Positions 1-8,586 of a DNA stretch of 64,000 nucleotides are shown here, piece after piece. Under the pieces are notes generated by a model that did not search any database, was not told where the DNA came from, and saw nothing but the letters and a program-made list of their open reading frames with translations. How positions within the stretch are numbered: the first letter of the stretch is position 1; every line of letters starts with the position of its first letter. A program made the translations under genes and the position numbers. Source of the DNA: Phytopseudomonas argentinensis (GTDB lineage Bacteria; Pseudomonadota; Gammaproteobacteria; Pseudomonadales; Pseudomonadaceae); the NCBI RefSeq assembly GCF_900113905.1, contig NZ_FORC01000002.1:310001-374000 (forward strand), given 5' to 3'.

Positions 1-236
1 TGACCCGCCACGTGCCGGTGGCCCTGGCGCGTAGCCTGGCCACCGCCAGCGAGGGTGTGTGCAGCCTGCTGCCCGGGCGCCCCGAGCCTGCGCTGACCCG
101 CCTGGCGGTGGACGTGATGAGCCGTGACTTTTCCCTGGATATCAGCCAGGCCCGTGAGCACCTGGGCTACCAGGCGAGCCATGGCCTGTGGCCGGCGCTG
201 GACGAGTTCTGTCGCTGGTGGCGGGCGCAGGGTTAG
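1..236 (+). CDS. NAD-dependent epimerase/dehydratase family protein, C-terminal fragment
   Basis: The reading frame is open from the left edge, so only about 78 C-terminal residues are present. The segment containing MSRDFSLDISQAREHLGY and ending in a WW-rich tail resembles the C-terminus of extended short-chain dehydrogenases of the 3-beta-hydroxysteroid dehydrogenase/epimerase type, where an (N/D)-F-x-D-x-S-x-A-x-x-x-LGY motif is common. The catalytic YxxxK and Rossmann motifs lie outside the window, so substrate and exact subfamily cannot be judged. Confidence 0.6.
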   Translation, partial: TRHVPVALARSLATASEGVCSLLPGRPEPALTRLAVDVMSRDFSLDISQAREHLGYQASHGLWPALDEFCRWWRAQG

Positions 237-418
237 CGCCAGAACGCTGCGCCTCGCCAGACCGTCGCGGAACCCGAGTCGCCCGCAGCAGGTCTCTGTG
301 CCCAATACAGGCCGTCGCGACCCGTCGATTACTGGCACTACGACACCCAAGCGCCAGCCATGAATCGGTATACTGCGCGGCACTTTGCCTCCACCGTGGT
401 TTTCTCAAGGTTCCCTAC

Positions 419-1291
419 ATGCGTAACGATGCCCACGACGACTTCGATGACGTACCCAGCCTGACACCGGATCGCCGCGACCCGGATGATTTCGAGCCCG
501 AGCCGCAGCCCTACGCCCGTAGCGGCGCGGCTTCGCGTGCGGCCAAGGCGCCCCGGGCGGCCAGCACCGGCCCGCTGTGGGCGCTGGTCGGCGCCCTGAG
601 CATCGCCCTGGCGGGCCTGGGCTGGTGGAGCTTCCAGCAGATCAGCCTGATGGAGCAGCAACTGGTGGCGACCCAGGAAAGCTTCGCGCGTATCAGCGAG
701 GAAGCGGCCGGACGTATTCAGGATATTTCCGGCAAGGTGGTGGCGGCCGAGTCCAACGTCACCACCGGCAGCGAAGCCCTGCGTCTGCAGGTGCGTCAGC
801 TGGAAAACAAGGTGGCCGAGCTGAGCAAGCAGCAACAGGCCGCCGGTGGCCAGCAGAGCGGGCAGGACAAGCGCATCGAGCAACTGGTCGCCGACCTCAA
901 GGCCCAGCAGGGCGATGCCGGCAAGTATGGCGACAGCCTGAAGGCCCTGGGCAGTGGCCAGGACGCGCTGAAAAGCGAGCTGACGGCGATGAAAACCGAA
1001 CTGGCTTCGCTCAAGGGCAGCCAGGGTGATGCCGGCAAGCTGGCCAGCCAGGTCAAGAGCCTGGCGGGCGAAGTCGAAGCCCTGAAGAAGGCCGGCAGTT
1101 CCAATGCTGCGGTCGAGCGCCTGGAGCAGGACATGCTGGTGCTCAAGAGCCAGCTGGACAACCGCCCGGCCGCCAGCAACAACGCCGGCAGTACCGCCGA
1201 GTTCGACGCCTTCCGCGCGCAGACCACCCGTAGCATCAACACCCTGCAGGCGCAGATTCAGAACCTGCAGCAGCAAATCGACGCGCGTTGA
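419..1291 (+). CDS. Single-pass membrane protein with long coiled coil (hypothetical)
   Basis: A 290-residue protein. The start at 419 is chosen because an SD-like AAGG lies about 10 bases upstream and the protein then begins with a sensible acidic cytoplasmic tail (MRNDAHDDFDDVPSLTPD). Residues about 55-75 form one transmembrane helix. Everything after it is Ala/Gln/Leu/Lys-rich heptad sequence typical of a coiled coil, ending in a Gln-rich segment. Homologues in Pseudomonas are often labelled ATPase, but no Walker motif is visible and I do not support that name. The function is unknown; it is likely a periplasm-facing structural protein. A strong terminator follows directly. Confidence 0.8.
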   Translation: MRNDAHDDFDDVPSLTPDRRDPDDFEPEPQPYARSGAASRAAKAPRAASTGPLWALVGALSIALAGLGWWSFQQISLMEQQLVATQESFARISEEAAGRIQDISGKVVAAESNVTTGSEALRLQVRQLENKVAELSKQQQAAGGQQSGQDKRIEQLVADLKAQQGDAGKYGDSLKALGSGQDALKSELTAMKTELASLKGSQGDAGKLASQVKSLAGEVEALKKAGSSNAAVERLEQDMLVLKSQLDNRPAASNNAGSTAEFDAFRAQTTRSINTLQAQIQNLQQQIDAR

Positions 1292-1308
1292 TCCGCGCTG
1301 CAGATATG

Positions 1309-1337
1309 AAAAAGCCCGCGTTTTACGCGGGCTTTTT
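1309..1337. terminator. Rho-independent, bidirectional terminator
   Basis: A perfect 12-bp inverted repeat (AAAAAGCCCGCG / CGCGGGCTTTTT) with a 5-base loop. The A tract and T tract mean it can work on both strands. It sits between the convergent coiled-coil gene and xenB. Confidence 0.9.
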
Positions 1338-1354
1338 GTTAGTGCAGATGAAGC

Positions 1355-2404
1355 TTACAGGCGCGGGTAATCGATATAACCGACCGGGCCGGAAGCATAG
1401 AAGGTTTCCTTGTGCGGCTCGTTCAGCGGAGCGTCCTGGCGCAGGCGCTCGGGCAGGTCCGGGTTGGCGATGAAGGGCACGCCAAAGGCCACGGCGTCGG
1501 CCTTGCCGCTGGCCAGCCAGGCGTTGGCCTGGTCCTTGGTGAAGCCTTCGTTGGCGATGAACACGCCGCCGAACGCCTCTTTCAGGCTGGGCGACAGGCT
1601 GTCGTCGGCTTCGTGCTCACGGGCGCAGAGGAAGGCGATGTTGCGTTTGCCCAGCTCGCGAGCCACGTAGGTGAAGGTTTCGGCGCGGTTGGAGTCTCCC
1701 ATGTCGTGGCTGTCTGCACGCGGCGCCAGGTGCACGCCAACGCGGCCCGGCTGCCACACGCTGAGTACCGCATCGGTGATTTCCAACAGCAGGCGGGCAC
1801 GGTTTTCCAGGCTGCCACCATAGTTGTCGGTGCGCTGGTTGGTGCTGTCCTGCAGGAACTGGTCGATCAGGTAGCCATTGGCGGCGTGGATTTCCACCCC
1901 ATCGAAGCCGGCGGCCTTGGCGTTCTCGGCACCCTGGCGGTAGGCCTCGATGACGTCGGCGATCTCCTCGCTTTCCAGGGCACGCGGGGTGACGAAATCC
2001 TTCATCGGGCGAATCAGGCTGACATGCCCAGCGGGTTTGATGGCGCTGGGGGCCACCGGCAGTTCACCGTCCAGGTAGACCGGGTCGGAAATACGGCCGA
2101 CGTGCCACAGCTGCAGAACGATCTTGCCACCGTTGGCGTGCACCGCCTTGGTCACGCCGCTCCAGCCACGCACCTGGTCTTCGGACCAGATGCCGGGGGT
2201 ATTCGGATAGCCAACGCCCATGGGCGTGACCGAGGTCGCTTCGCTGATGATCAGGCCGGCGGAGGCGCGCTGTACGTAGTACTCGGCCATCAGGGCATTG
2301 GGCACGCGGCCTTCGTCGGCGCGGCAGCGGGTCAGGGGCGCCATGATGACGCGGTTGGCGAGTTCCAGATCGCCGATCTTGATAGGGTCGAACAGTGTGG
2401 TCAT
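1355..2404 (-). CDS. xenB: Old yellow enzyme family alkene reductase, XenB-type
   Basis: A 349-residue FMN-dependent ene-reductase of the old yellow enzyme family. XenB enzymes reduce activated C=C bonds, nitrate esters and nitroaromatics with NADPH. The N-terminus (LFDPIKIGDLELANRVIMAP), the active-site segment EIHAANGY (His and Asn hold the substrate carbonyl, Tyr donates a proton), the FMN-site NQRTDNYGGS, and the C-terminal GPVGYIDYPRL all match Pseudomonas XenB, as does the length. It lies 79 bp downstream of an ArsR-family gene on the same strand and is probably co-transcribed with it and controlled by it. Nothing appears broken. Confidence 0.92.
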   Translation of the reverse strand: MTTLFDPIKIGDLELANRVIMAPLTRCRADEGRVPNALMAEYYVQRASAGLIISEATSVTPMGVGYPNTPGIWSEDQVRGWSGVTKAVHANGGKIVLQLWHVGRISDPVYLDGELPVAPSAIKPAGHVSLIRPMKDFVTPRALESEEIADVIEAYRQGAENAKAAGFDGVEIHAANGYLIDQFLQDSTNQRTDNYGGSLENRARLLLEITDAVLSVWQPGRVGVHLAPRADSHDMGDSNRAETFTYVARELGKRNIAFLCAREHEADDSLSPSLKEAFGGVFIANEGFTKDQANAWLASGKADAVAFGVPFIANPDLPERLRQDAPLNEPHKETFYASGPVGYIDYPRL

Positions 2405-2483
2405 TGCCTTGATCCTCGAATCATTCGCTCGGTAGGGTTGGTGGACGGTTGAAAGAAATGGGCCGGCTGGCGTTCCCCGAAGG

Positions 2484-2795
2484 TCAGAGATCGCGGGCGA
2501 TCAGTTCGATGAAGGCCTCGATGGTCGCATCGTTGCGCTTGAAGAAATTCCACTGGCCGACCTTGCGGCTGGTCACCAGGCCGGCGCGCTGCAAGGTGGC
2601 AAGGTGCGCCGAGACCGTGGATTGCGAAAGCCCCGTGCGTTCGTCGAACTTGCCGGCGCACACGCCGATATCGAAGGAGTGATCGGGCTGCACGAAGTGC
2701 GCCTGCGGCTCCTTCAGCCAGCGCAGGATGTCTCTGCGCACCGGATGGGCCAGGGCCTTGATCACTTCGTCGAGGTCGATGTCGTTGTTACTCAT
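2484..2795 (-). CDS. ArsR-family winged-helix repressor
   Basis: A 103-residue winged-helix protein. It starts KALAHPVRRDILRWL and carries the ArsR recognition helix pattern GLSQSTVSAHLATLQRAGLV near residues 55-75, followed by a wing (SRKVGQWNFFKR). One Cys (in IGVCAGKF) is present but no ELCVCDL metal-binding box, so it is more likely an organic-electrophile or redox sensor than a metal sensor. It precedes xenB on the same strand, and an inverted repeat fitting an ArsR operator lies 47 bp upstream. I infer that it represses itself and xenB. Confidence 0.85.
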   Translation of the reverse strand: MSNNDIDLDEVIKALAHPVRRDILRWLKEPQAHFVQPDHSFDIGVCAGKFDERTGLSQSTVSAHLATLQRAGLVTSRKVGQWNFFKRNDATIEAFIELIARDL

Positions 2796-2841
2796 CGGGA
2801 CGCCTGCAAGGTGTAACGCTATATCGCGATGGAGCGAACTT

Positions 2842-2863
2842 TATATCGAGACTTGGCGATATA
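2842..2863. promoter_or_regulatory. Candidate ArsR operator
   Basis: TATATCG-N8-CGATATA, a perfect 7-bp inverted repeat in the divergent region between the ArsR gene and acpH. A second related palindrome, ATCGCGAT, lies at 2823-2830. The size and AT-rich arms fit ArsR-family operators. Assignment to the adjacent regulator is inference from position. Confidence 0.6.
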
Positions 2864-2949
2864 CAGATCGTTCAAGCAGATAGTGCATATCGACCGGCAT
2901 GATGGCGCGCCTCTCGCCGCCGGCAAGTGGAGGCTTTAAGCTGGTCGCC

Positions 2950-3546
2950 ATGAACTACCTCGCACATTTGCATCTGGGCGGCGATGCGCCCGCCGAGCTG
3001 CTTGGCAGCCTGTACGGCGATTTCGTCAAGGGGCCGCTGGCCGGGCAGTGGCCGGTCGCCATCGAGGCGGGCATCGCCTTGCATCGGCGTATCGATGCCT
3101 TTACCGACAGCCATCCGCTGCAGGCCAGGGCGCGGGCGCGCTTTCCCGCCGAGCGGCGGCGCGTGGCCGGCATCTTTCTCGACCTGTTCTTCGATCATTG
3201 CCTGGCCCGCGACTGGCAGCGCTACAGCGAGCAGCCGCTGCAGCGCTTCACCGCGCGCGTATACCGCGTGCTGGCGGCCGAGGCGCAGTTGCCCGGCAGC
3301 CTGCAGCACATTGCCCCGCGCATGGCGGCGCAGGACTGGCTCGGCAGTTACCAGGAGTTCGAGGTGCTGGGGCAGGTGATCGCCGGTATGTCGCGGCGCC
3401 TGTCGCGCCCGGGCCTGCTGGATGGTGGGCTGGACGACCTGCGCAGTCTCTACGAGCCGTTGAGCGAAGATTTCAGCGCCTTCTATCCGGAGCTGATGGC
3501 CTTCGCCCATGAGCAACGTGAAGCGATGGTAAAGGCTGCGCGCTGA
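2950..3546 (+). CDS. acpH: Acyl carrier protein phosphodiesterase
   Basis: A 198-residue protein matching the AcpH family: it begins MNYLAHLHLG, with LLGSLYGDFVKGPL and IALHRRIDAFTDSHP close behind, and LDLFFDHCLARDW near residues 77-89. AcpH removes the 4'-phosphopantetheine arm from holo-ACP; the conserved His and Asp residues bind the catalytic metal. The start at 2950 fits the family N-terminus; an upstream in-frame extension lacks similarity. It ends four bases before a convergent GntR-type gene. Confidence 0.85.
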   Translation: MNYLAHLHLGGDAPAELLGSLYGDFVKGPLAGQWPVAIEAGIALHRRIDAFTDSHPLQARARARFPAERRRVAGIFLDLFFDHCLARDWQRYSEQPLQRFTARVYRVLAAEAQLPGSLQHIAPRMAAQDWLGSYQEFEVLGQVIAGMSRRLSRPGLLDGGLDDLRSLYEPLSEDFSAFYPELMAFAHEQREAMVKAAR

Positions 3547-3550
3547 GCAA

Positions 3551-4489
3551 TCAGCCCGGTGCGCAGCCGTTTTGCAGGTTATCGAACAGGGCTGCATCGA
3601 CCTTCTTGCGCCGCGCGCCTTCCAGATGCGCGCGCATGCGGTCGGCGGCGGCGAGGCGATCGCCCTGTTCGATCAGGTCGAGAATCTCCAGATGCTGCTC
3701 GACCTGCGCGCGGCGATGCTCGCGGGACACCTCGACGCGGTATTCGACCAGGCGGCGCAGGCGATCCAGGCGTTTGAGCGACTGCAGCAAAAAGCGGTTG
3801 CCGGAGAACCCGGCGATGATCTCGTGGAAGTGCGAATTGGCTTCGTAGAGTTCCTCGATGGTCATGCTCAGGTAGCCGCCCTCGGCGATGAACGTCTGTT
3901 GCCTGCGGCAGCTGGCCAGCAGCTCGCGGTCGACCTGGAAGGTCGGTGACAGCAGCCCGGCCGGCTCGATGATCGAGCGGAACGCGAAACTTTCCTCATA
4001 GGCCTCGATGGAATCGATCACCGGCAGCATCTTCCAGCCCTGGCCGCTGCGCTGCTCGGCCCAGCCCTCCTGCTGCATGCGCAGCAGGGCCGCGCGCAAC
4101 TCGGCGCGGGATACCCCGAACTGGCGCATCAGCTCGATCTCGGTGAACTGCTCGGGCAATTGCCGCGACAGACGCAGGGCGACGAAGCGGCGGTACACCG
4201 AATCCTCCTCGGCCTCGGCGATTTCCTGCACCAGTTCGTTGAGGTCTTCAGCCGCCCGGGCCAGGAAGAAGCCGCGATTGCGGTCGTGCGTGAGCATGCC
4301 GCGCTGGGCGAGATGGCTGAGCACGAACTTCACGGGCGTGCGCGAGGTGTTCAGCGTTTGCGCCAGGTGCGATTCGGCCAGGTGATGGCCGATGGGCAGA
4401 CGCTCGCGACGCACGTAGGCGATCACCTCGCGGGCGACGCGCTTCTGCAGGGCAGTGAGAACCGCTGAAGGGGTGTTGTCCTGGGCCAT
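3551..4489 (-). CDS. GntR-type regulator with two winged-helix domains and an FCD ligand domain
   Basis: A 312-residue regulator. Two winged-helix segments occur in tandem: residues about 15-78 (LAESHLAQTLNTSRTPVKFV, then RNRGFFLA) and about 95-155 (FTEIELMRQFGVSRAELRAAL, then GQGWKMLP). An all-helical FCD-like domain follows, with the usual H-containing motif ANSHFHEII and the terminal ERR-type helix EHLEILDLI. FCD proteins bind small carboxylic acids, often through a metal. It is divergent from the AbrB-family membrane gene across 326 bp and probably controls it. The duplicated HTH is unusual compared with the single HTH of FadR-type regulators. Confidence 0.82.
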   Translation of the reverse strand: MAQDNTPSAVLTALQKRVAREVIAYVRRERLPIGHHLAESHLAQTLNTSRTPVKFVLSHLAQRGMLTHDRNRGFFLARAAEDLNELVQEIAEAEEDSVYRRFVALRLSRQLPEQFTEIELMRQFGVSRAELRAALLRMQQEGWAEQRSGQGWKMLPVIDSIEAYEESFAFRSIIEPAGLLSPTFQVDRELLASCRRQQTFIAEGGYLSMTIEELYEANSHFHEIIAGFSGNRFLLQSLKRLDRLRRLVEYRVEVSREHRRAQVEQHLEILDLIEQGDRLAAADRMRAHLEGARRKKVDAALFDNLQNGCAPG

Positions 4490-4815
4490 GGCAGTGGGCG
4501 AGATCCTGTCTGGGCAATGCGTGCGCCGGTCTGCACGGCAAACGCTGCATTCTGCTACGTAATTCAGGCCACGGAAAGATGCAGTGCGCTGCGCTTCATC
4601 AGCTGCATATTGTTTTTTATGCTTCTAAAGATCAATAATAGTGAGGTCGAAATCACGAGGACAGCGGCAGATTCTCTAGCTAAATGCCGCTGCGCTCGAC
4701 AGGCTGTGATCAACGTAGCGATATAAAACATCGAATAACCAGGCTTTCGTTTTCCGCGACCACCTCGATCTGGATCTCACACCAGGCTACTGGTGCACGT
4801 ACCGAAGGGGACGCA
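4490..4815. promoter_or_regulatory. Divergent promoter region between GntR/FCD regulator and AbrB-family gene
   Basis: This 326-bp gap has no supported gene. It contains an AT-rich block at about 4607-4645, unlike the surrounding GC-rich coding sequence, and is the likely site of both promoters. No clear palindrome matching an FCD-type operator was found. A good ribosome-binding site (GAAGGGGA at 4803-4810) serves the plus-strand gene. Confidence 0.5.
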
Positions 4816-5865
4816 ATGTTCAAGACCCACTGGAGCAATCACCTGGGCACGCCACTGGTCGGTGCCTTTGGTGCGCTGATCGCCACGTTCATTGGCTGGC
4901 CACTGCCCTGGATGATCGGCTCGCTGGTGGCGGTGATCCTGGTGCGCTGCTTCAGTACCTGGCAGTTGCAGCCGCTGCCGGGCGGGCGCAAGGTCGGCCA
5001 GTGGATCATCGGCATAGGTATCGGCCTGCACTTTACGCCGGCGCTGGTGGCGCAGATTGGCGGGCATCTGCTGCCGATCATTGTCGGCGCGCTGATCACC
5101 GTGCTCAGCAGCATCGCCGGGGTGTGGTTCATGCGCCGAACCGGGGAAAGCATGGCCACGGCCTACTTTTCCAGCATGCCGGGCGGCTCCGGGGAAATGG
5201 TCAACCTGGGGGCTCGCAACGGCGCCGAACTGACCCGCGTTGCCGCGGCGCAGAGCCTGCGGGTGGTGGCCGTGGTGTTGCTGGTGCCGGCGCTATTCAA
5301 ATTCCTGCTCGGCGACGGCGAGTTGCACCTGCACGCCGTTCAGGTGGACTGGCCCTGGCTGGCGTTGATCATGCCGGCGGCCGCGTTGGCCGGCTGGCTG
5401 CTGCAGCGCTATCGTCAGCCCAACCCCTGGCTGTTCGGCCCGCTGTTGGTTAGCGCCGCCGTCAGCATCGGCTTTGACCTGAGCAGCACGCTGCCGGCTG
5501 GCGCCAGCCAGCTTGGCCAGCTGATGATCGGCAGTGCGCTGGGCTGCTTCTTCAACCGTGCCTTCTTCCGTTACGCCCCGTCATTCCTGGCCCGCACGCT
5601 GCTCACCACGCTGGTGATGATGCTGGTGGCTTTCGTCGGCGCCGTACTGGTGAGCTGGGCGAGCGGGCTGGATATCCAGTCCCTGACCCTGGGCATGATG
5701 CCCGGCGGTATCGCCGAGATGAGCCTGACGGCGGAAACCCTGCAGCTGGCGGTGCCGCTGGTGACCGCCATGCAGGTGATGCGGCTGTTTCTGGTGCTGT
5801 TCCTGGCCGAGCCGATCTTCCGCCGCTGGTTGCAGACCGATAGCCGGCAGTTGCGGCGGGCTTGA
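4816..5865 (+). CDS. AbrB-family integral membrane protein
   Basis: A 349-residue polytopic membrane protein with an internal duplication: two copies of a module containing a GxWxxMP/PGG-type turn (SSMPGGSGEMVNLG near residue 118 and GMMPGGIAEMSL near residue 296). This repeat is the signature of the AbrB duplication (COG3180) family, sometimes mislabelled ammonia monooxygenase. It is probably a transporter; the substrate is unknown. The start at 4816 has a strong SD eight bases upstream. An FCD-type regulator is divergent from it, suggesting induction by a carboxylic acid. Confidence 0.82.
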   Translation: MFKTHWSNHLGTPLVGAFGALIATFIGWPLPWMIGSLVAVILVRCFSTWQLQPLPGGRKVGQWIIGIGIGLHFTPALVAQIGGHLLPIIVGALITVLSSIAGVWFMRRTGESMATAYFSSMPGGSGEMVNLGARNGAELTRVAAAQSLRVVAVVLLVPALFKFLLGDGELHLHAVQVDWPWLALIMPAAALAGWLLQRYRQPNPWLFGPLLVSAAVSIGFDLSSTLPAGASQLGQLMIGSALGCFFNRAFFRYAPSFLARTLLTTLVMMLVAFVGAVLVSWASGLDIQSLTLGMMPGGIAEMSLTAETLQLAVPLVTAMQVMRLFLVLFLAEPIFRRWLQTDSRQLRRA

Positions 5866-5921
5866 GCGAAACTACATGGGCCGCGGACCTGGCCTGGGAA
5901 AGCGGGTATCAGCGTGCTACC

Positions 5922-5944
5922 TGTGGGAGCGGGCCATGCCCGCG
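5922..5944. repeat. REP-like hairpin
   Basis: GTGGGAGCGGGCCATGCCCGCG contains a perfect 6-bp hairpin (GCGGGC / GCCCGC, loop CAT). This is the form of short extragenic REP palindromes scattered in Pseudomonas chromosomes. It lies 56 bases beyond the AbrB-family stop codon, where it could stabilise the mRNA end or bind gyrase; that role is inference. Confidence 0.7.
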
Positions 5945-6024
5945 AAAAATCATGGGCATGGACTAGGTGTCCGCGCCCTCTACCACAGCGAGCCCGACTG
6001 CATTACCGCGTTGTTTGTGCGCTT

Positions 6025-6311
6025 GGTTGCGCTCTGGCGAGCGGGTTTCTTTTGGCATTGCCCGGATGGCCGGCCCCGCCAAAAGAAACCAAAAGGTCTA
6101 GCCCCGACATCCGGCCCCGGCTGCGCCAGGGTTCCCTCGTTCCATCATTGTTCCGAGGGCCGGCCTGGAAGGGCCATCCCTGGCCCATCAGACCTCTCGC
6201 CGCATCCATGCTGCTCGTCCCCCTGCACAACGATTCCACTCGGCCTCCTGAAGGGGCGATTGGCGTCGTTAGTAATTTCTGTGCAAGAGAATCACCCAAA
6301 AAGCCAAAGCG
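6025..6311. repeat. Dispersed non-coding repeat, copy A
   Basis: About 287 bp that recurs in the same orientation at 51608-51878. Shared landmarks are a 13-bp hairpin (GGTTTCTTTTGGC at 6044-6056 with GCCAAAAGAAACC at 6078-6090), the block AGGTCTAGCCCCGACATCCG, a second hairpin GGGCCA-TCCC-TGGCCC at 6171-6186, and CGGCCTCCTGAAGGGGCGAT. The copies differ by substitutions and by about 14 bases in the first loop. Translated fragments (PKETKRSSPDIRP) are probably spurious. The remaining sequence of the 5866-6358 gap shows nothing else. Confidence 0.8.
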
Positions 6312-6358
6312 ATGGCCTTCGCTCTATGGAAATGCGAGCCCAAGGATCCTGAGTAGGA

Positions 6359-7129
6359 CTACGCCGCCGCCTGCGCCTCCGGCTGCGGGCCGTACAGCGC
6401 TTCGCTGACCGCCGCCTGGGCGCGGCGGGCCAGTTCGTTGCGATTGCCCGAGTTGCTGGCGATCGGTTCGAGCAGCTGGATTTCCACTTCGGCGATATCG
6501 CTGTTCATCAGGCGCAGCAGATGCGAGAGCATGTCGTCGTCGCCGATAAAGGGCGCCACCTTGCAGCGCTGGCCATCGCGAACATAACGAATGGCCACCG
6601 GCTGCAGGTCGATACCGCTTTCGATGGCACTGCTCAGTAGACGGCCATGGAAGGTGCGCAGGGCTGCGCCGTCGCAGGTGGTGCCTTCGGGAAAGATCAG
6701 CAGGTGGCGACCGCCGCTCAGGTGACGTCCCAGTTGCCGGTTGAGCAGTCCACCATCACCAGCGCCGCGGCGGATGAACAGGGTGCCGGCCTTGTGTGCC
6801 AGCCAGCCGGCCAGCGGCCAGGTACGCACCTCGGCCTTGGATAGGAACGACAGCGGCGCCAGCATGCCGATCAGCGGAATGTCGGTCCACGAGATGTGGT
6901 TGCTCAACCACAGCATGGGTTTTTGCGGTATCTGCCCCTGCACGCGGACGCGAAAGGGCAGGGCATTGCCCAGACGGGCGAGAAACCAGCGGGTCAGGCC
7001 TTGGCGCAGGCCCAGCAAGTCGCGGCGCGTCAGGCGTTCGACCGGTACCAGAAAAGCTGCCAGCAGCGCACCGACGCCGAGCACTGCCGCAAGGCGGGCC
7101 AGGCGCAGGTACAGACGCAGTTTGTTCAT
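6359..7129 (-). CDS. olsA: Lyso-ornithine lipid O-acyltransferase
   Basis: A 256-residue 1-acylglycerol-3-phosphate acyltransferase-family protein. It has an N-terminal membrane segment (about residues 12-27), the acyltransferase box NHISWTD (NHxxxxD), a FIRRG block and the acyl-acceptor motif FPEGTT. The OlsA reaction adds the second acyl chain to lyso-ornithine lipid, giving phosphate-free ornithine lipids that replace phospholipids under phosphate limitation. It lies 98 bp downstream of olsB on the same strand, the order known for Pseudomonas olsBA. The start at 7129 is the first ATG before the membrane helix. Confidence 0.88.
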   Translation of the reverse strand: MNKLRLYLRLARLAAVLGVGALLAAFLVPVERLTRRDLLGLRQGLTRWFLARLGNALPFRVRVQGQIPQKPMLWLSNHISWTDIPLIGMLAPLSFLSKAEVRTWPLAGWLAHKAGTLFIRRGAGDGGLLNRQLGRHLSGGRHLLIFPEGTTCDGAALRTFHGRLLSSAIESGIDLQPVAIRYVRDGQRCKVAPFIGDDDMLSHLLRLMNSDIAEVEIQLLEPIASNSGNRNELARRAQAAVSEALYGPQPEAQAAA

Positions 7130-7227
7130 GGATTCTTTAGCCTGGAAATAAGAGAGAAGGGCGCTAAAGCGGGCAGCGCCCGGCACGGCATTTCTACCGT
7201 GACGGGACAGCGTGGGCAAGTCGTCGA

Positions 7228-7986
7228 TCAGACCGCGGCTTTGAAATGTTTGGCGTAGCGTGGGCACAGCTCGTCGCGCTTGAGCAGGATGAACACGTCG
7301 GCGACCTGGAAATCCTTGTCCCAGCAGGGCTCGCCGCAGATCTTGGCGCCCAGGCGCATGTAGGCCTTGAGCAGCGGTGGCATCTCGGCGATCACGTTGC
7401 CCGAAATCTCCAGGCTGGGCAGCGGCGTTTTCGGCTCGGCGCGCAGGTTCTCGGTGCACAGGTAGCGTTCGCGCAGGCGCTGCATGATCGCCTGGGCCTG
7501 AATGCCGCCGTCCTGCATGGGGATGCTGGCGCAGCCCATCAGGTAGCGGTAACCGCCCTCGTTGAGCACTTCGGCCAGCTCGGCCCACAGCACGGCGATG
7601 GTGCCGCCGTTGCGGTACGCCGCATCCACGCAGGTGCGGCCGATTTCCAGCACCGGGCCCTGCAGGTGGCGCAGGCCGTGCAGGGCGAATTCCTCTTCGC
7701 TGTAGAAACGCCCCAGGCCGGCGGCGGCTTGGTGATCGAGCAGGCGGGTTGTGGCCACCAGCTCGCCGCTGTTCAGGTCGCGCACGCCGATGTGCCGGCA
7801 GTGCAGGTCGTAGTCATCCATGTCCAGGCCCAGTTCGGCACCCTTGAGCTTGGCGTCGAATTCGGCGCTGAACACGCGAAAGCGCAGGGCCTGAGCTTCG
7901 CGCAAGGCGCGCGGCGTGGTCAGGCGTTCGGCCTGCAGGCGACGGGGAGTGTTGCTGCGCTCGGGTGCCATGGCGTTTTGGGTCAT
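7228..7986 (-). CDS. olsB: Ornithine-acyl-ACP N-acyltransferase
   Basis: A 252-residue protein of the GNAT-like OlsB family (COG3176). Typical segments are [33 protein letters not shown] and [10 protein letters not shown], with [19 protein letters not shown] toward the C-terminus. It transfers a 3-hydroxyacyl chain from ACP to ornithine, the first step of ornithine-lipid synthesis. Together with olsA it forms a two-gene operon. No Pho box was identified in the upstream 230 bp by eye, although phosphate control is usual for this pathway. Confidence 0.88.
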   Translation of the reverse strand: MTQNAMAPERSNTPRRLQAERLTTPRALREAQALRFRVFSAEFDAKLKGAELGLDMDDYDLHCRHIGVRDLNSGELVATTRLLDHQAAAGLGRFYSEEEFALHGLRHLQGPVLEIGRTCVDAAYRNGGTIAVLWAELAEVLNEGGYRYLMGCASIPMQDGGIQAQAIMQRLRERYLCTENLRAEPKTPLPSLEISGNVIAEMPPLLKAYMRLGAKICGEPCWDKDFQVADVFILLKRDELCPRYAKHFKAAV

Positions 7987-8216
7987 GCCTTACCTCCGTT
8001 GCGGATCGGGCAGCCTGGCTGCGCACGAACCGAAATTAGCCTGCAGACCTGAGTAATCTCAGGAAACACATTCAGGCTAGGCAGGGCGGGTGTCACGCCC
8101 ATGAAGGTTCGGTGATGCTTATGTGACAGGGGGGATGGCTACCGGGCACTGGGAGTGCCGTGGGCAGGCAATCTTGCTTACCATATGCGCCCGCCGTCTT
8201 CGAGCACGTACAGCCT

Positions 8217-8498
8217 ATGTTCTTCATCCGCAACCTTGGTTTGCCTTTCATCTTCATCATCGGCGGTGTGGTGACCATGATGGGACTGGTGATCCTTTCC
8301 CAGCAGGGCGGTGCCGCGGCGGGCTGGGCGCGGATGATCTTTCCCTGGATGATGGCATTGCCGGCCCTTGGTACGGCCTGGGCCGCACGGCGCCTGGTGC
8401 AGATCGGGCAGTGGCGACGCGGCACCCTGAATGGCGATTGCCCGCGCTGCACCGGGGTGATGGCGGGCGGGCGTTGTCGCATGTGCGGACAGCGCTGA
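8217..8498 (+). CDS. Small membrane protein with C-terminal zinc ribbon
   Basis: A 93-residue protein with two predicted membrane helices (about residues 5-25 and 38-58) and a C-terminal CPRCTG...CRMCG pair of CxxC motifs that would form a zinc ribbon in the cytoplasm. The start at 8217 (MFFIRNLGLPF) was preferred to an upstream in-frame ATG at 8160 because it begins at the first helix. I do not recognise a named family. It faces away from olsB across about 230 bp. Confidence 0.72.
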   Translation: MFFIRNLGLPFIFIIGGVVTMMGLVILSQQGGAAAGWARMIFPWMMALPALGTAWAARRLVQIGQWRRGTLNGDCPRCTGVMAGGRCRMCGQR

Positions 8499-8586
8499 GC
8501 CCGCGTCGACTTTCCCTGACCCACGTCATCACCCGCGCCCTGGTAGCTCCCTAAGCTCTGCCACTTTGGCTGACGAGTGTGCCGGT

